NCBI GenBank assembly: GCA_947499155.1
Contig: CANMND010000001.1
Coordinates: 597,241-661,240 of the forward strand
Source: an uncultured Sphingomonadales bacterium
GTDB lineage: Bacteria > Pseudomonadota > Alphaproteobacteria > Sphingomonadales > Rhodothalassiaceae
Direction: 5' to 3'
Length of the DNA stretch: 64,000 nucleotides
The translations under genes and the position numbers were made by a program. Positions 34,701 to 43,162 of the stretch are shown here, in pieces. The first letter of the stretch is position 1. Each line of letters starts with the position of its first letter. A model generated the notes under the pieces. The model made no database searches and was not told where the DNA came from. It was given only the letters and a program-made list of their open reading frames with translations.

Positions 34701-36870
34701 TCCGGCGCACGTCATTGATGTTCGTAAAGTAGTAAGTCGTGCCCTTGCCCAGCGAGTTGGTAACGGTGCTGCTGCCATCCGCGTTGTAGGTCACGTCGTA
34801 TTCATCAACGCTGCCCGCATGTTCGGAGGAGATGGCCCGGCCCGAGGCGTCATAGCCCCAAGTTGCGAAGCGCACGCCGTTTTCATCCGTAATGCCGGTC
34901 AGGGCGTGGTCGTAATTCACGTCCTCGTAATGGTATTCGCGTGTCGTGGTGTCCGGGTTTTCCACCTCGGTCAGGTTGCCGTCAACGTCATAGGTGTAGC
35001 TGAACGTGCCGATCGGTGTGACGACGCTGGAGACAAGCCCACTGCTGTGGGTGAAATCCAGCGTGCGACCGTTTTCATCCGTCACGGTGTCCAGCAGGCC
35101 GCTGCCGTCATAATCCAGATCAACCGCGCCGCCGCCGTTATATTCGATACGGATGAGCCGTTTATTGCTGTCGTAAATTTCACGCGTGTTGTTCGGCGTC
35201 GTATAGGCATAGCCGCCGGTTATGGCCTCTAGCGTGGCGGTGATGTCGGAATTATCCGCGACCCAGTCGCTGCCCGAGAGCGTGTAATCCGTCGTTGCGC
35301 CTCTGCCATCGGTAATTGAGGCGGACGATCCGGTGATATCCAGCGTGCGGGCGTAGTTGTGCCGCCAGCGTTCGCCGAAGGTGTTGTCCGTCCACGTGCT
35401 GTCGCTGCGGTAAATGCGCGTCAGCGCAAGCAGCCCGCCGTTGTAATCGCGCTCGGTTTGGATTTTAAAGCCGACATCGAAATTGATCGGGTTGGTGGTT
35501 GTGCATACGGGCTCCTCCCCATTCGGGGCGGGAGTTGCGTTTTGCTCCTCTTCCGTTTCATCTGGGGCCGGGCACGGGCAGGTCGCGCAGGCCCCTACGC
35601 TTGGCGCGTTCGAGGCAGTTGCAACAATCGGCGGTGTCGTCACCGTCAGGGTGTAGTCGCCGGAATCGGATGCTGAGTTCCCGCGCACGGCGATGGTGTA
35701 TTCCCCCGTATAGCCCAGTGTTGTGGATGTGCTGTTGCTGATCGAACGCCAGAGCCTGCCGTCCGGGCGATAAATCTTCATCGACCTTGTGTATGACCCG
35801 GTTGAGGCAACTGTCAGGCTGTTGCTGGCGGTGCCGGTGAATTTAAAGGATTCAAGCTCGTTAAGGGCCAGCGTGCCCTCCCGCGTTTCGCCGCTTTGCA
35901 GCGTACCGTTACTGACGCTGTTATCCCCGCGCACGAAATACAGGTCGTAAGCCCCGCTATAACTGCTGAGCGTGCCGGTTACGGCAACGGTATAGGTGCC
36001 GGTTTCAGACAGGTAGCCGTCAACCCGGTTTGTGTTTTGCCGCCACAAGCTGCCATCCGGCTCGTAAATGTAGATTTTGACGTTATAGTTCGCCCAGGCA
36101 TGTATCAGGATATCCTGACCTGATGTCGCGACCTCGAATGTGTAGCTGTCGATGCCATTAGTATCCAGCGACCCGGTGACGGGCAGGCCGCTTGTAAGCT
36201 CCCCGCAGCAGGCGGTGTCGCCCCCGCGCAGGTAGTGCAGATCGTACGCCCCGCTATTGCTGGCAAGCGCCCCCCTGACGGCCACCGTGTAGGTGCCCGT
36301 TTCAGGAAGGGTCCCGTTTGCCCGGTTCGTGCTGCTTTTCCATAGGCTGCCGCCGGGTTCGTAGATCAGCACTTTGGCATCGTATGACGACGCGTCGGTG
36401 TACAGGAGGACGGCCTCGCCCGCCGTGCCGGTGAATGTGTAGCTATCCAGTTGGTTGGGGTCCAGATCGCCGCTTTTGGTAGCCCCGCTGGTGAGCGCGC
36501 CACAGCACACGCTGTCGCCCCCGACCAGCAGCCACAGATCAAAAGCCCCGCTATCCGTGGGCAGGGCAGCAGAGATCGTAACGCTATATGTGCCCGTGTC
36601 AGGCAGCGTGTTGGTAACGCGTTCCGTCGCGTTGCTGATCCACGGCACGCTGCCGGGCCGGACGACTGAAATTCTGGTCGTGAAGTCGGTGGAATATCCT
36701 TGCAGGATCAGCCCCTGCCCCGCATCGCCGTCAAAGGTGTAGGTAATGCTGCCGCCAGGGGAAATCCCGCCGGTCGTTTTCGAGCCGCTGGAAATTGATA
36801 CCGCATGCGCCGGTGTGGCATGTGCCAGGAATACGAAAAGAAACAAAAGCCCATGAATAAGATTTCTCAT
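31720..36870 (-). CDS. Secreted Rhs/YD-repeat protein with pre-peptidase repeats and a variable C-terminal domain
   Basis: This 1716-residue protein starts behind AGGG with a Sec signal (LIHGLLFLFVFLAHATPAHA). Four ~100-residue PPC-like beta repeats follow (residues about 25-425; recurring GDSVCCGALTSG blocks), then a Cys/Pro linker and some 1000 residues of YD repeats (YTYDSAGNLATVTD type). The Rhs core ends near residue 1563 (RYVSSDPIGLVGG). The last 153 residues are a distinct tail with hydrophobic-strand-then-His in KIEFIGHAN and hydrophobic-strand-then-Cys in IINLSGCHTA, resembling the His/Cys dyad of caspase-like (clan CD, DUF4347-like) domains. It is probably a surface-delivered or secreted effector; no VgrG/PAAR is nearby, so a Sec-dependent route is likely. 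Confidence 0.9.
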   Translation of the reverse strand: MRNLIHGLLFLFVFLAHATPAHAVSISSGSKTTGGISPGGSITYTFDGDAGQGLILQGYSTDFTTRISVVRPGSVPWISNATERVTNTLPDTGTYSVTISAALPTDSGAFDLWLLVGGDSVCCGALTSGATKSGDLDPNQLDSYTFTGTAGEAVLLYTDASSYDAKVLIYEPGGSLWKSSTNRANGTLPETGTYTVAVRGALASNSGAYDLHYLRGGDTACCGELTSGLPVTGSLDTNGIDSYTFEVATSGQDILIHAWANYNVKIYIYEPDGSLWRQNTNRVDGYLSETGTYTVAVTGTLSSYSGAYDLYFVRGDNSVSNGTLQSGETREGTLALNELESFKFTGTASNSLTVASTGSYTRSMKIYRPDGRLWRSISNSTSTTLGYTGEYTIAVRGNSASDSGDYTLTVTTPPIVATASNAPSVGACATCPCPAPDETEEEQNATPAPNGEEPVCTTTNPINFDVGFKIQTERDYNGGLLALTRIYRSDSTWTDNTFGERWRHNYARTLDITGSSASITDGRGATTDYTLSGSDWVADNSDITATLEAITGGYAYTTPNNTREIYDSNKRLIRIEYNGGGAVDLDYDGSGLLDTVTDENGRTLDFTHSSGLVSSVVTPIGTFSYTYDVDGNLTEVENPDTTTREYHYEDVNYDHALTGITDENGVRFATWGYDASGRAISSEHAGSVDEYDVTYNADGSSTVTNSLGKGTTYYFTNINDVRRIVQASRATATYSAAADKYYNYYNNGWLMSETDWEGNMTFYARNDRGLITQITEAQGTADERITDITWNNTFNLPDTVTTDNREVDYDYDTYGRITSVTVTDLDTTTSRSTSYTYYSNTTDANGNTIIGRVNTITYPGGSVTKYTYNANLLVQTMTQAYGETYAQQTSYTYDSAKRIATITDENSVVTNLTYDTMGWLATATRAYGTGLAATTTYTYDDNGNVTQIALPNSVTIDYTYDNAQRLTGVEDSLGNTVDYTLDDAGNVTEVEYSNSTPTVKYTHNLAYDELSRLIKSIGAAMQMSEYDYDKNSNLTLFTDANTNETAYAYDGLQRLVKATDELNGETDTAWTPLNQISSITDPRDNATEYDVNAFGEVIEEYSPDRGTITYTYDSAGNLATVTDARSKVTEYTYDDLYRVTDIEYPTDSGNDVSFEYDSCTNGEGRLCSITDATGTKDYTYDALGRVTEVEETRGALTFTTTYGYDLAGNITDITLPSGRDIDYTLNANGQVSQVAAVINSTGTTLASSITYLPFGPMNALTYGNSRTFSAGYDQDYYPTSRAVSSIYSHTYDSDSNGNITQIGGTDYTYDALNRLKQEDDGSTIDYTYDAVSNRLTRVEGSTVTTTVPSGSNKISAVGSDSYTYDSSGNITDDDVREYVWDDAGRLEEVLISSTTVGEYTYNAFNQRTVKLASSVTTHYVYGAGGLLYGEYDSSGDFIREYVYLNGEPLAQIDAGSPEVLTYLHPDQLGTPKFATDNSGTQVWSWAPDAFGIGNPSGSVTVNLRMPGQYYDAESGIFYNWNRYYNPEIGRYVSSDPIGLVGGINTFGYVGQNPLLYIDLEGLEVIVTGSDGEQDIFDNARDFAKHVTAQADNSISKIEFIGHANREHQSLSTTKYSPERIIIGAHGNVILQGQGIGDIYFGSLLKGKMAADGIINLSGCHTAENPDGENIARATSRAVPGALVTGSSTYVPRNKFNGDTYPLPGTGHLYKNGNKIY

Positions 36871-37087
36871 AATACAAATCCCTGCACATAAAATTCGGTC
36901 GCATTTGTGAATGAGAAAGTCTAGTGCAGGTTGTATTTATATTGTTTTAATAGCGGTATAAGTATCGGAAAAGTCCGCAGAATTTTGAGATGTATAGTTG
37001 TAATTACATGATAAATGAGCGCGTGAGGCTCTTTTGACATGAGACAATTTAGCGACTGACTATTCGTCTCTGGCTTTTATTCTGGCT

Positions 37088-37168
37088 TCACATCCGTTCG
37101 GCTATGGCCTGTTCCTCGGCCGCCACGGCATAGGCTGAGATCGGCGTGGTGGATAGCTGGGCGTGACC
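37088..37168 (-). pseudogene. C-terminal fragment of a tyrosine integrase
   Basis: The minus strand encodes GHAQLSTTPISAYAVAAEEQ and then AIAERM before a stop. This matches the usual integrase ending, LGHAQLSTT-IYA-AV-AEE. Upstream the frame is closed by a stop within two codons, so only about 27 codons remain. The whole 36871-37299 interval holds no other gene. The relic shows that another integrative element once ended here. Confidence 0.75.
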
Positions 37169-37299
37169 TGGCTATTTCCGCACCACGTTGTGTGGGGTTT
37201 CCGCCAGTCGCCGGGAATCCGCCTTCTCTCGTCGTGCGGACGGGCGGCGCGGTACGGGCAAGCGGTCACGAAGGCCGCGAGAATGGCCGTACGTAGCTT

Positions 37300-37905
37300 C
37301 TACTCGGGCGGTTTCGGCTTCTTGGGTCGGAAATGCAGATTGAAGTCCTGCTTGAGATCGCGGGGCTCAATAATCTGATCCGGCTCCAAGTCCATCTCGT
37401 TCGGGTCCAGGCGCTCATAGACCCGCACGTCACCAATGCCGGGGGCGTAGTACGTCTTAATCAGCTCGCCTGCATCTGATGGAATCCGCTCACCGGGCCT
37501 GACCGTGATCGTGTCGTCCTCCGGCTCCGGCGGTTCTTCGTCCCAGTACGGATGGTCTTCCGCAAAGGCAGCGGGATCACACTCATACAGATAGTCCTGT
37601 GGTTCGTAATCCCCCGGATCATGCGGCTCTTGATCTGGTCCCGGCGGTTGAGTCGCCTCCGATTGCGCGGCGAAAGCCAGCTCCCATGGCGGCACCCAAG
37701 TTGGCTCGAACGCCGCCACCCAGGGCGGCTGCCAATGCGGCAGATGAGGCTTGGGCGGCACCATCCCCGGCGGCAACCATTCATCGTCCACTGGCGCGGA
37801 CGTTGGCTGAAGCACCGGGAACCATGCCGGGTCGATCTTGATTGGCTCCGGCCTCGGCCCACGAGGCCGGGCAAGCCAGTTGAACAACGCCCGGATGCCA
37901 AGCAA
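37300..37905 (-). CDS. Proline-rich hypothetical protein downstream of the relaxase
   Basis: This protein of about 201 residues is extremely rich in Pro, Trp, Asp and Glu (FPVLQPTSAPVDDEWLPPGM, PPEPEDDTITVRPGERIP) with a basic N-terminus. The TTG at 37905 is a guess: the frame stays open upstream almost to the relaxase stop without an ATG, behind a possible AGGAG. I recognise no family. It is the last gene of the leftward mobilization operon, so a transfer-related accessory role is possible. Confidence 0.55.
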   Translation of the reverse strand: MLGIRALFNWLARPRGPRPEPIKIDPAWFPVLQPTSAPVDDEWLPPGMVPPKPHLPHWQPPWVAAFEPTWVPPWELAFAAQSEATQPPGPDQEPHDPGDYEPQDYLYECDPAAFAEDHPYWDEEPPEPEDDTITVRPGERIPSDAGELIKTYYAPGIGDVRVYERLDPNEMDLEPDQIIEPRDLKQDFNLHFRPKKPKPPE

Positions 37906-37997
37906 GCCGGTCAGCTTGTTGAACAGCCCCTTAAGGCTGAGCTGCTTGACGGGTTGTCGGCTCCTGCGGTCCTGCTCCTCCCGTCGGGAAGGACCGC

Positions 37998-39494
37998 TTA
38001 TCGGTCGTGGCCACCGCCAAGGTCGGGTGGTTTGACATCGGGCGGTTGCGGATCACGGGCACGGTCCAGCTCTTGCTGACGCGCACGCTCCTGATCGCGG
38101 CGGTGCATGTCCTCAAGCTGGTGATGCTCGCGCTCGAAGGCAGACTCCATCTTCTCGCGGGCCTGCTCGCGGTCGCGCAATAGTTCGGTCATGCGGGACT
38201 CGCGGCGTTCAGCATCGCGGACATCGCGTTCTTTCTCGCGGTTCTGGCGCTCGTCGTAGCGGTCACTGATCCGCTTCGGGTCGAGGCGGTCTTTGAGCTT
38301 GTGCTCGAACCGCTCGATGCCTTTGCCGGGCTCCATCTGTTTCCAGTCCACCTTGCGCTCGATATCGCGCTGCTCTTGAATCTGGCGCTTGACCAGATCC
38401 ATCTCGCGCGCAATCCGCTTATCCCAATCCTGCTCGAAGATTTCGCGGCGGCGGTCGTGGTTCTGGTTTAGATCGGCGCGGGCCTCGGCAAGGGCCGGAT
38501 CGTCGGGTGCCAGGATCGGCAATGCGTCCTGCGTGCGCTTATCCGGCTTTGACGGCTGATCCGCACCTTCCGGCGCGCGATCAGTTTCCGAGACCACCGC
38601 CCGGCCATCTTCCGCGTCAGCGCGGCCTTTGGCGCTGCTACGGGCCTCGCGGCGCTGTTCCTGCAACTCGCGGGCCGCATTCACATCCGGCAGGCTGCCC
38701 ATGTCGATATCGGCGATCTTTTCGCGGATTTCTTTGGCCTTCGCAGTCTTGATCTGGCGGTTAAGGCTGTGAACCTCGCCTGCGATATCGACCACCACTA
38801 TCGCGCGGCGGTCGCCGCGCGCCAGCAGATAGCCAGCGTCCTCAAGCGCATTGTGGAATGCTCGGCCGTTATCCGCGCGTTCATACAGGCCGGTGATTTC
38901 CGCCTTGCGTTCGCGCGGGTCGAGCTTGCTGCGCTCCATCTGCTGCCATTCGGTATGGTCCAGCTCGGCCATGGGCAATTCCTTGTCCATGTCGCGCTTG
39001 TACCATTTGCCGGGGACGTGCTCGTGGCCGAACTCTTCCTCAAGCCGGGCGCTGGCACGCTCGTGTTTGCCGTAGGTGAAGGCGTCGGAACGCAGCGTCA
39101 TCGTCTCGACATCCGTGCGCGCCCATACGACGTGAATATGCTCACGGCCCTCTTTCTTGTGCAGGACGACGACGCGGGGCTGGCCCTCAAAGCCCAACTC
39201 CTGTTCCAGCACATCGGCACAACGCTCCCACTGTTCGCGGGTCATCGGATAATCGGCATGGGGGTCGATATTGGCGTGGTAAAGGCCCTTGTAACCGCGC
39301 GTCCCGGCGGTGAGCATCTGCATGTGGCGCAGCGCGTGTTCCAGGTTTTCCAGCGGTACGTCCCGAAACTCCAGCGCCTCGACGCGTTCGTTCGTGTCCT
39401 CGCGCTCAAGGTGCTTCGCCAGCTTGGCCGGGGCCGCGCGGCTTGCGCCCTTGATGATCACGGCGCGTCCCCCTGCCCGTCCGGGTCGGGCCAT
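37998..39494 (-). CDS. Relaxase, MobA/VirD2 family (full-length)
   Basis: This 498-residue protein has an N-terminal VirD2/MobA-like relaxase domain: VEALEFRDVP, YKGLYHANIDPHADYPMT, VLEQELGFEGQPRVVVLHKK, EHIHVVWARTDVETMTLRSD and FTYGKHERASARLEEEFG. A long Arg/Glu-rich, coiled-coil-prone tail follows (residues 270-498). The EHIHVVWARTD stretch contains the metal-binding histidines. It would nick oriT, presumably in or near 40348-41090, and lead the strand to the coupling protein. The 5' end overlaps the shorter relaxase-like gene by 37 bp. Confidence 0.85.
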   Translation of the reverse strand: MARPGRAGGRAVIIKGASRAAPAKLAKHLEREDTNERVEALEFRDVPLENLEHALRHMQMLTAGTRGYKGLYHANIDPHADYPMTREQWERCADVLEQELGFEGQPRVVVLHKKEGREHIHVVWARTDVETMTLRSDAFTYGKHERASARLEEEFGHEHVPGKWYKRDMDKELPMAELDHTEWQQMERSKLDPRERKAEITGLYERADNGRAFHNALEDAGYLLARGDRRAIVVVDIAGEVHSLNRQIKTAKAKEIREKIADIDMGSLPDVNAARELQEQRREARSSAKGRADAEDGRAVVSETDRAPEGADQPSKPDKRTQDALPILAPDDPALAEARADLNQNHDRRREIFEQDWDKRIAREMDLVKRQIQEQRDIERKVDWKQMEPGKGIERFEHKLKDRLDPKRISDRYDERQNREKERDVRDAERRESRMTELLRDREQAREKMESAFEREHHQLEDMHRRDQERARQQELDRARDPQPPDVKPPDLGGGHDR

Positions 39495-39973
39495 GTGTCC
39501 GGGGCCGGGGTGCGCCGACTCGGCACGGCTTCATGTCCGAACGCGGCTTCCAGGGCACGGGCGGCACGTTCATGTTTGCCATAGGTGAAGCTGTCCGGGC
39601 GAAGCGTCATCGTGTCGATATCGGTGCGCCCCCAGATGACATGGAGATGGGCACGGTCGCCCTGCTCATGCAGGACGAGGACGCGCGGCAGGTCGTCATA
39701 TCCCAACTCCTGCTCAAGCACGTCGGCGGCATGGAACCATTGCTCGCGGGTAAGGCTGTATTCGGGAGCGGGGCGGATTTTGGCGTGATAGAGGCCCTTC
39801 CGACCCATCGTGCCGGAGGCAAGCAACTGCATATCGGAAAGGGCTTCCTTCACCTCCCAGATTCCCACATGCCGGAACTCTAGCGCCTCGACACGCGTGT
39901 TTTCCGACACGTCATCCAGAAGCCGCGTAACAAGGTCGAGGGAGAAGCCGATGCTGTTGCCCGTGATAATCAT
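39458..39973 (-). CDS. Short relaxase-like protein, paralogue of the downstream relaxase
   Basis: The ATG at 39973 overlaps the mobC-like stop (ATGA). The 171-residue product is the domain-length homologue of the relaxase N-terminus: VEALEFRHVG, RKGLYHAKIRPAPEYSLT, VLEQELGYDDLPRVLVLHEQ, AHLHVIWGRTDIDTMTLRPD, FTYGKHERAARALEAAFG. It then ends in a short Pro-rich tail. It keeps the histidine motif but lacks the long C-terminal region. It may be an intact accessory relaxase subunit or a duplicate on the way to decay; the maintained frame and overlaps favour function. Confidence 0.75.
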   Translation of the reverse strand: MIITGNSIGFSLDLVTRLLDDVSENTRVEALEFRHVGIWEVKEALSDMQLLASGTMGRKGLYHAKIRPAPEYSLTREQWFHAADVLEQELGYDDLPRVLVLHEQGDRAHLHVIWGRTDIDTMTLRPDSFTYGKHERAARALEAAFGHEAVPSRRTPAPDTWPDPDGQGDAP

Positions 39974-40347
39974 AAGTCCGCGCCCGCCTTCCACCCCAAG
40001 GCGCTGGCGGCGGCTTCGTGGATTTCGGCAATGGCGACCACGGCGGCCTTGATGTCGTCGGAAAGGCCGTTGGGATCGTCGCCGCTGTTGATGGCGCGGG
40101 CGATCTGATTGATGTTGGAGCCGATTTTGCCGAGCTGCCCGAGGATGCGCACCAGTTCCTCCCTGACCACGGGCGGTTTGCGGGCGGCGCGGGGGCCGGG
40201 CGAACCGAGCGCGGCGGCGCGCATATAGGCTCCGATGGTGAGGCCGCTATTATCGGCGGCGGCGAGCAGGGCCTCATGCTCCGCGTCGGTGAGGCGGATA
40301 TGGGCCGTCTTGTTGCGTTGCCGTTTTTCGCTTTTCTTTGCTGCCAT
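39970..40347 (-). CDS. mobC: MobC-like relaxosome protein
   Basis: I start at the ATG at 40347, eight bases after GGAGG. The 125-residue protein has a Lys/Arg N-terminus, a ribbon-helix-helix-like part (TAHIRLTDAEHEALLAAADN, TIGAYMRAAALG) and the MobC helix (LVRILGQLGKIGSNINQIAR). It would bind near oriT with the relaxase. It is the first gene of the leftward mobilization operon; its upstream region is the hairpin array at 40418-40839. Confidence 0.82.
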   Translation of the reverse strand: MAAKKSEKRQRNKTAHIRLTDAEHEALLAAADNSGLTIGAYMRAAALGSPGPRAARKPPVVREELVRILGQLGKIGSNINQIARAINSGDDPNGLSDDIKAAVVAIAEIHEAAASALGWKAGADL

Positions 40348-40417
40348 GCCGTCGTCCTCCGCCGCCGGTCTCATGCGCATTCGCCAATATCCCCGGTGAC
40401 GCCATTTCCAGACGGGT

Positions 40418-40839
40418 CCAGCGCGGACGCTGGTGCGGGTTCAGGGGGCATACCCCTGACGCGGGGTCGAGGGGGTTGCGCAGCCCCCTCGCCGGGGTGC
40501 AGGGGCGGCGCGCCCTGCTCGTCTTGTCGGGGCGAAACCCGACGCCGCATCCAACCGAAGGGGTTGGCCGCATCCAGCACGGTTGCTGGTCGTCGCCGCT
40601 GCCGAAACAGCGGTCAGGATCGTCAAGGGCGAAGCGCCTTGACGCGGTGTCCAGCCCGAAGGGGGCTGGCCGGTGCCGGGGCCGGAAACCTGGTCGTGAT
40701 CCAGCGCCGAAACGCTGGTCTGGGTTCAGGGATGAAATACCCTGACCGGGGGATGCAACGGGGGCCGGAGAGCCCCCTGCCAAGCCAGGCGCGAGTCCCG
40801 ATTCCTCGGGGCCGGGCCGTCAGAACGGTGACACCGTTC
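40418..40839. repeat. Array of about 15 short hairpins with regular spacing, between mobC and the coupling-protein gene
   Basis: Successive perfect or near-perfect hairpins lie at 40418-433, 441-459, 469-490, 499-518, 526-543, 551-567, 574-589, 596-613, 622-643, 651-669, 676-693, 701-718, 726-745, 760-777 and 823-839 (all 40xxx). Stems are 5-8 bp and loops are 3-8 nt, often GAAG, CGAAA or CCGAAA. Spacers between the first 13 are 6-9 nt. Stem sequences differ while pairing is kept (CCAGCG/CGCTGG, GTCGGG/CCCGAC, CCAACC/GGTTGG). No protein-coding frame explains this. It occupies the place expected for oriT. Confidence 0.8.
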
Positions 40840-41090
40840 ACGGCTTGCATCCATTCTTACCGGCATTTATCGCTTATGCACTCTATCATGGATATACTTA
40901 AGGTGCCATTAACACTTGTGCCGATGAGCCGCCCCTGAACTTTGTCGGGGCGGCGCGCGAATTGTAAATCCGCGCTCTTGCGGGGTCGAGATACGACCCC
41001 GCCGCTGACGCAAACGGAACTGCAATTTGCTAGCGCAAATCGCAGCAAGTCTGTGTAGAACAAAAGGGCGACAAAAGGAAGGCCATATAT

Positions 41091-42929
41091 GTGAGAACGC
41101 AGACCCGCGAACTGATGATTCTTGGCGGAATCCTGATCGGGATTCCGCTCGCGGCGCTGGTGCTGTTCAAGGGCGATATCCCCGCACCATGGGAACCTCT
41201 CGCCATGGCGTCTTTGGCGGCGGGGATGCTCTTCGGCGGACTTACGGTCTTGGCTGCTTTCGGCATCCCGAAATCTGCCCCCGAAGAAGATACAGACGAC
41301 GACGATGCGGACGGCGACGCGGAAGGTCGCCGGAGCTGGAAACATATCCGGCTGTGGCAGCTTTGCGCCGGGCTCGGCATTCCCTTGCTGCTCTATGCCG
41401 ACGCCGTGACCGGCGATACCAGCAACTTCAACCGCATGGCAAACAGCCTCGCATTCTGGCCCGGCGTCGCCGCGCTCGGCTATCTCGGGGCCAGGATCGG
41501 TTGGTCGGTGCTTAAACAGATCGGCAAATGGCTCTTCGGGGAAGAGGAGGACGAAGGGCTCACCACGCATGGCTCGGCCCGCTTCGCCAAGGACGAAGAA
41601 ATCAAGAAGGCCGGACTGCTCGAAAACACGGGCGTCTATCTCGGCCAATACCCAAACCTCAGCAACGACGGGCTGTGGTTCGATGGCGACGGCCATTTGA
41701 TTACCGTGGCTGCATCCGGTGCCGGAAAGGGCGTTTGCTCAGTCATCCCGAACTTGCTCACATGGGAAGGCTCGGTCATCTGCAACGACCCAAAGGGTGA
41801 GAACGCTGCCGTTACCGCAAAGCGACGGCGCGAGATGGGGCAGGAAGTCCATGTCCTGAACCCGTGGGGCCTACACGCAGGCCCGCCATGGGACTTGCCA
41901 TGCTCGGCCTTCAACCCGCTCGACTGGCTCGACATCAACAGCGACGATGTGGGCGACGACGCTGGCATGATGGCGAACGCGCTTGTGCTGCGCGACAAAG
42001 GCACGTCGGGTGTGGAGGGGCATTTTGCCGATGAAGCGGAATCCCTGCTCACCGGCCTGATTCTCTATGTCGCCTTCATGGAAGAACCGGAGCGTCGCAA
42101 CCTGCTCACGGTACGCGAGCTGATTACCCAAGCCCCGGAAGACTGGACGGACCTGCTCAGGAAGATGTCGAAGCTGGTGCAAGCGGACGGGCTGATCGCC
42201 CGTGCCGCCAATCGGTTTCTGTCCAAGTCGGATCGCGAAGGCCCGGCGGTGCTTTCGACGGCGCAACGTCACACCAACTTTCTCGACAGCAACCGTATGC
42301 GGCTAGTGCTCAGTTCGTCGGATTTCGATCTGGCGGACCTCAAGCGCAAACCCATGACCATCTATCTCTGCCTGCCGTTTGAGCATGTCAGCGGGCAGTT
42401 CGCCCGCTGGCTTCGTTTGATGATTACGCTGAGCCTTTCGGCGCTCTCCCGCACCAAGGGGCCGTCTCGGCCCGGCGTGCTGTTTCTGCTCGATGAGTTC
42501 GCCGCGCTCGGGCATCTGCGCATGGCCGAACGCGGTATGGCTGAAGGGCGCGCTTACGGCGTGAAGATGTGGCCGATCTTGCAGGACCTGAACCAGCTCA
42601 AGGACAATTACCGGGATGGCTGGCAAACCTTTATCGGCAATGCCCGCATCATCCAGTTCTTCGGTACGGCGGATTTGTTCACGGCGAAATATGCCTCGGA
42701 CATGCTCGGCAAGACCACGGTGTGGTCGAGCGCATCAAGCGGCGACAGGGAAAGCGCCAGCGAAACAGGCCGCCCACTAATGACGCCGGACGAAGTGATG
42801 AACATGGGGCCGGATGAGGAGCTGCTGTTCTTCCGTGGCGGGTTGCGCCCGATCAAGGCGCAGAAGCTCCCCTACTTCCTCTCCAGCCTGAAGGACCACG
42901 CCGATCCGAATCCACTGGCGGAAGAATAA
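41091..42929 (+). CDS. VirD4-type conjugative coupling protein of the tRNA-fMet element
   Basis: This 612-residue protein starts at a GTG behind AAAAGGAAGG. It has N-terminal membrane helices (LMILGGILIGIPLAALVLF and two more up to residue ~140), Walker A in AASGAGKGVCSVIPN, VICNDPKGENAAV, and Walker B in LFLLDEFAALG. The standard C-terminal block RPLMTPDEVMNMG is present. It would link the relaxase-DNA complex to a type IV channel; none is encoded here. It is transcribed divergently from the mobC/relaxase operon, with the hairpin array between. Confidence 0.93.
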   Translation: MRTQTRELMILGGILIGIPLAALVLFKGDIPAPWEPLAMASLAAGMLFGGLTVLAAFGIPKSAPEEDTDDDDADGDAEGRRSWKHIRLWQLCAGLGIPLLLYADAVTGDTSNFNRMANSLAFWPGVAALGYLGARIGWSVLKQIGKWLFGEEEDEGLTTHGSARFAKDEEIKKAGLLENTGVYLGQYPNLSNDGLWFDGDGHLITVAASGAGKGVCSVIPNLLTWEGSVICNDPKGENAAVTAKRRREMGQEVHVLNPWGLHAGPPWDLPCSAFNPLDWLDINSDDVGDDAGMMANALVLRDKGTSGVEGHFADEAESLLTGLILYVAFMEEPERRNLLTVRELITQAPEDWTDLLRKMSKLVQADGLIARAANRFLSKSDREGPAVLSTAQRHTNFLDSNRMRLVLSSSDFDLADLKRKPMTIYLCLPFEHVSGQFARWLRLMITLSLSALSRTKGPSRPGVLFLLDEFAALGHLRMAERGMAEGRAYGVKMWPILQDLNQLKDNYRDGWQTFIGNARIIQFFGTADLFTAKYASDMLGKTTVWSSASSGDRESASETGRPLMTPDEVMNMGPDEELLFFRGGLRPIKAQKLPYFLSSLKDHADPNPLAEE

Positions 42930-43162
42930 TTCAAAAATATCGAAGCATAATTGCACTTATATTGGGCGCTATGAAAAACAATTCATGAAGTAACGAATTG
43001 GCGCAGCAAGACAGTGAAAATAGCAAAGATGGGGCACACTATACATTATTAGAGCAATATAGATTCTTGTAAGGTTACAGTAATCGCTCCCCATTTTTTA
43101 TTAACATTGAATTCGTTAAGACGTATTATCGGTTTTTTGGTTTTGTGATCGAGCTGTGGCAT

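Noticed and set aside
33805..35232. 475-codon open frame on the plus strand
   Set aside because: It is antisense to the Rhs YD repeats; the repetitive Gly/Val/Arg product is a by-product of repeated codons, and the minus-strand Rhs frame is unbroken and clearly coding.
40274..40783. Minus-strand frame upstream of mobC over the hairpin array
   Set aside because: No ribosome site and a low-complexity product; pairing constraints explain the sequence better than coding.
40418..40839. CRISPR array
   Set aside because: The hairpin units differ in sequence and there is no constant repeat or unique spacer set; no cas genes are present.
40018..40938. Long plus-strand frame across mobC and the hairpin array
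   Set aside because: The frame is antisense to mobC and then runs through the hairpins; the Arg/Gly/Pro-rich product reflects G+C content.
18194..42929. Complete conjugative type IV secretion system
   Set aside because: Three coupling ATPases and relaxases are present, but no VirB4, VirB6, VirB8-11 or pilus assembly genes were found in the window.
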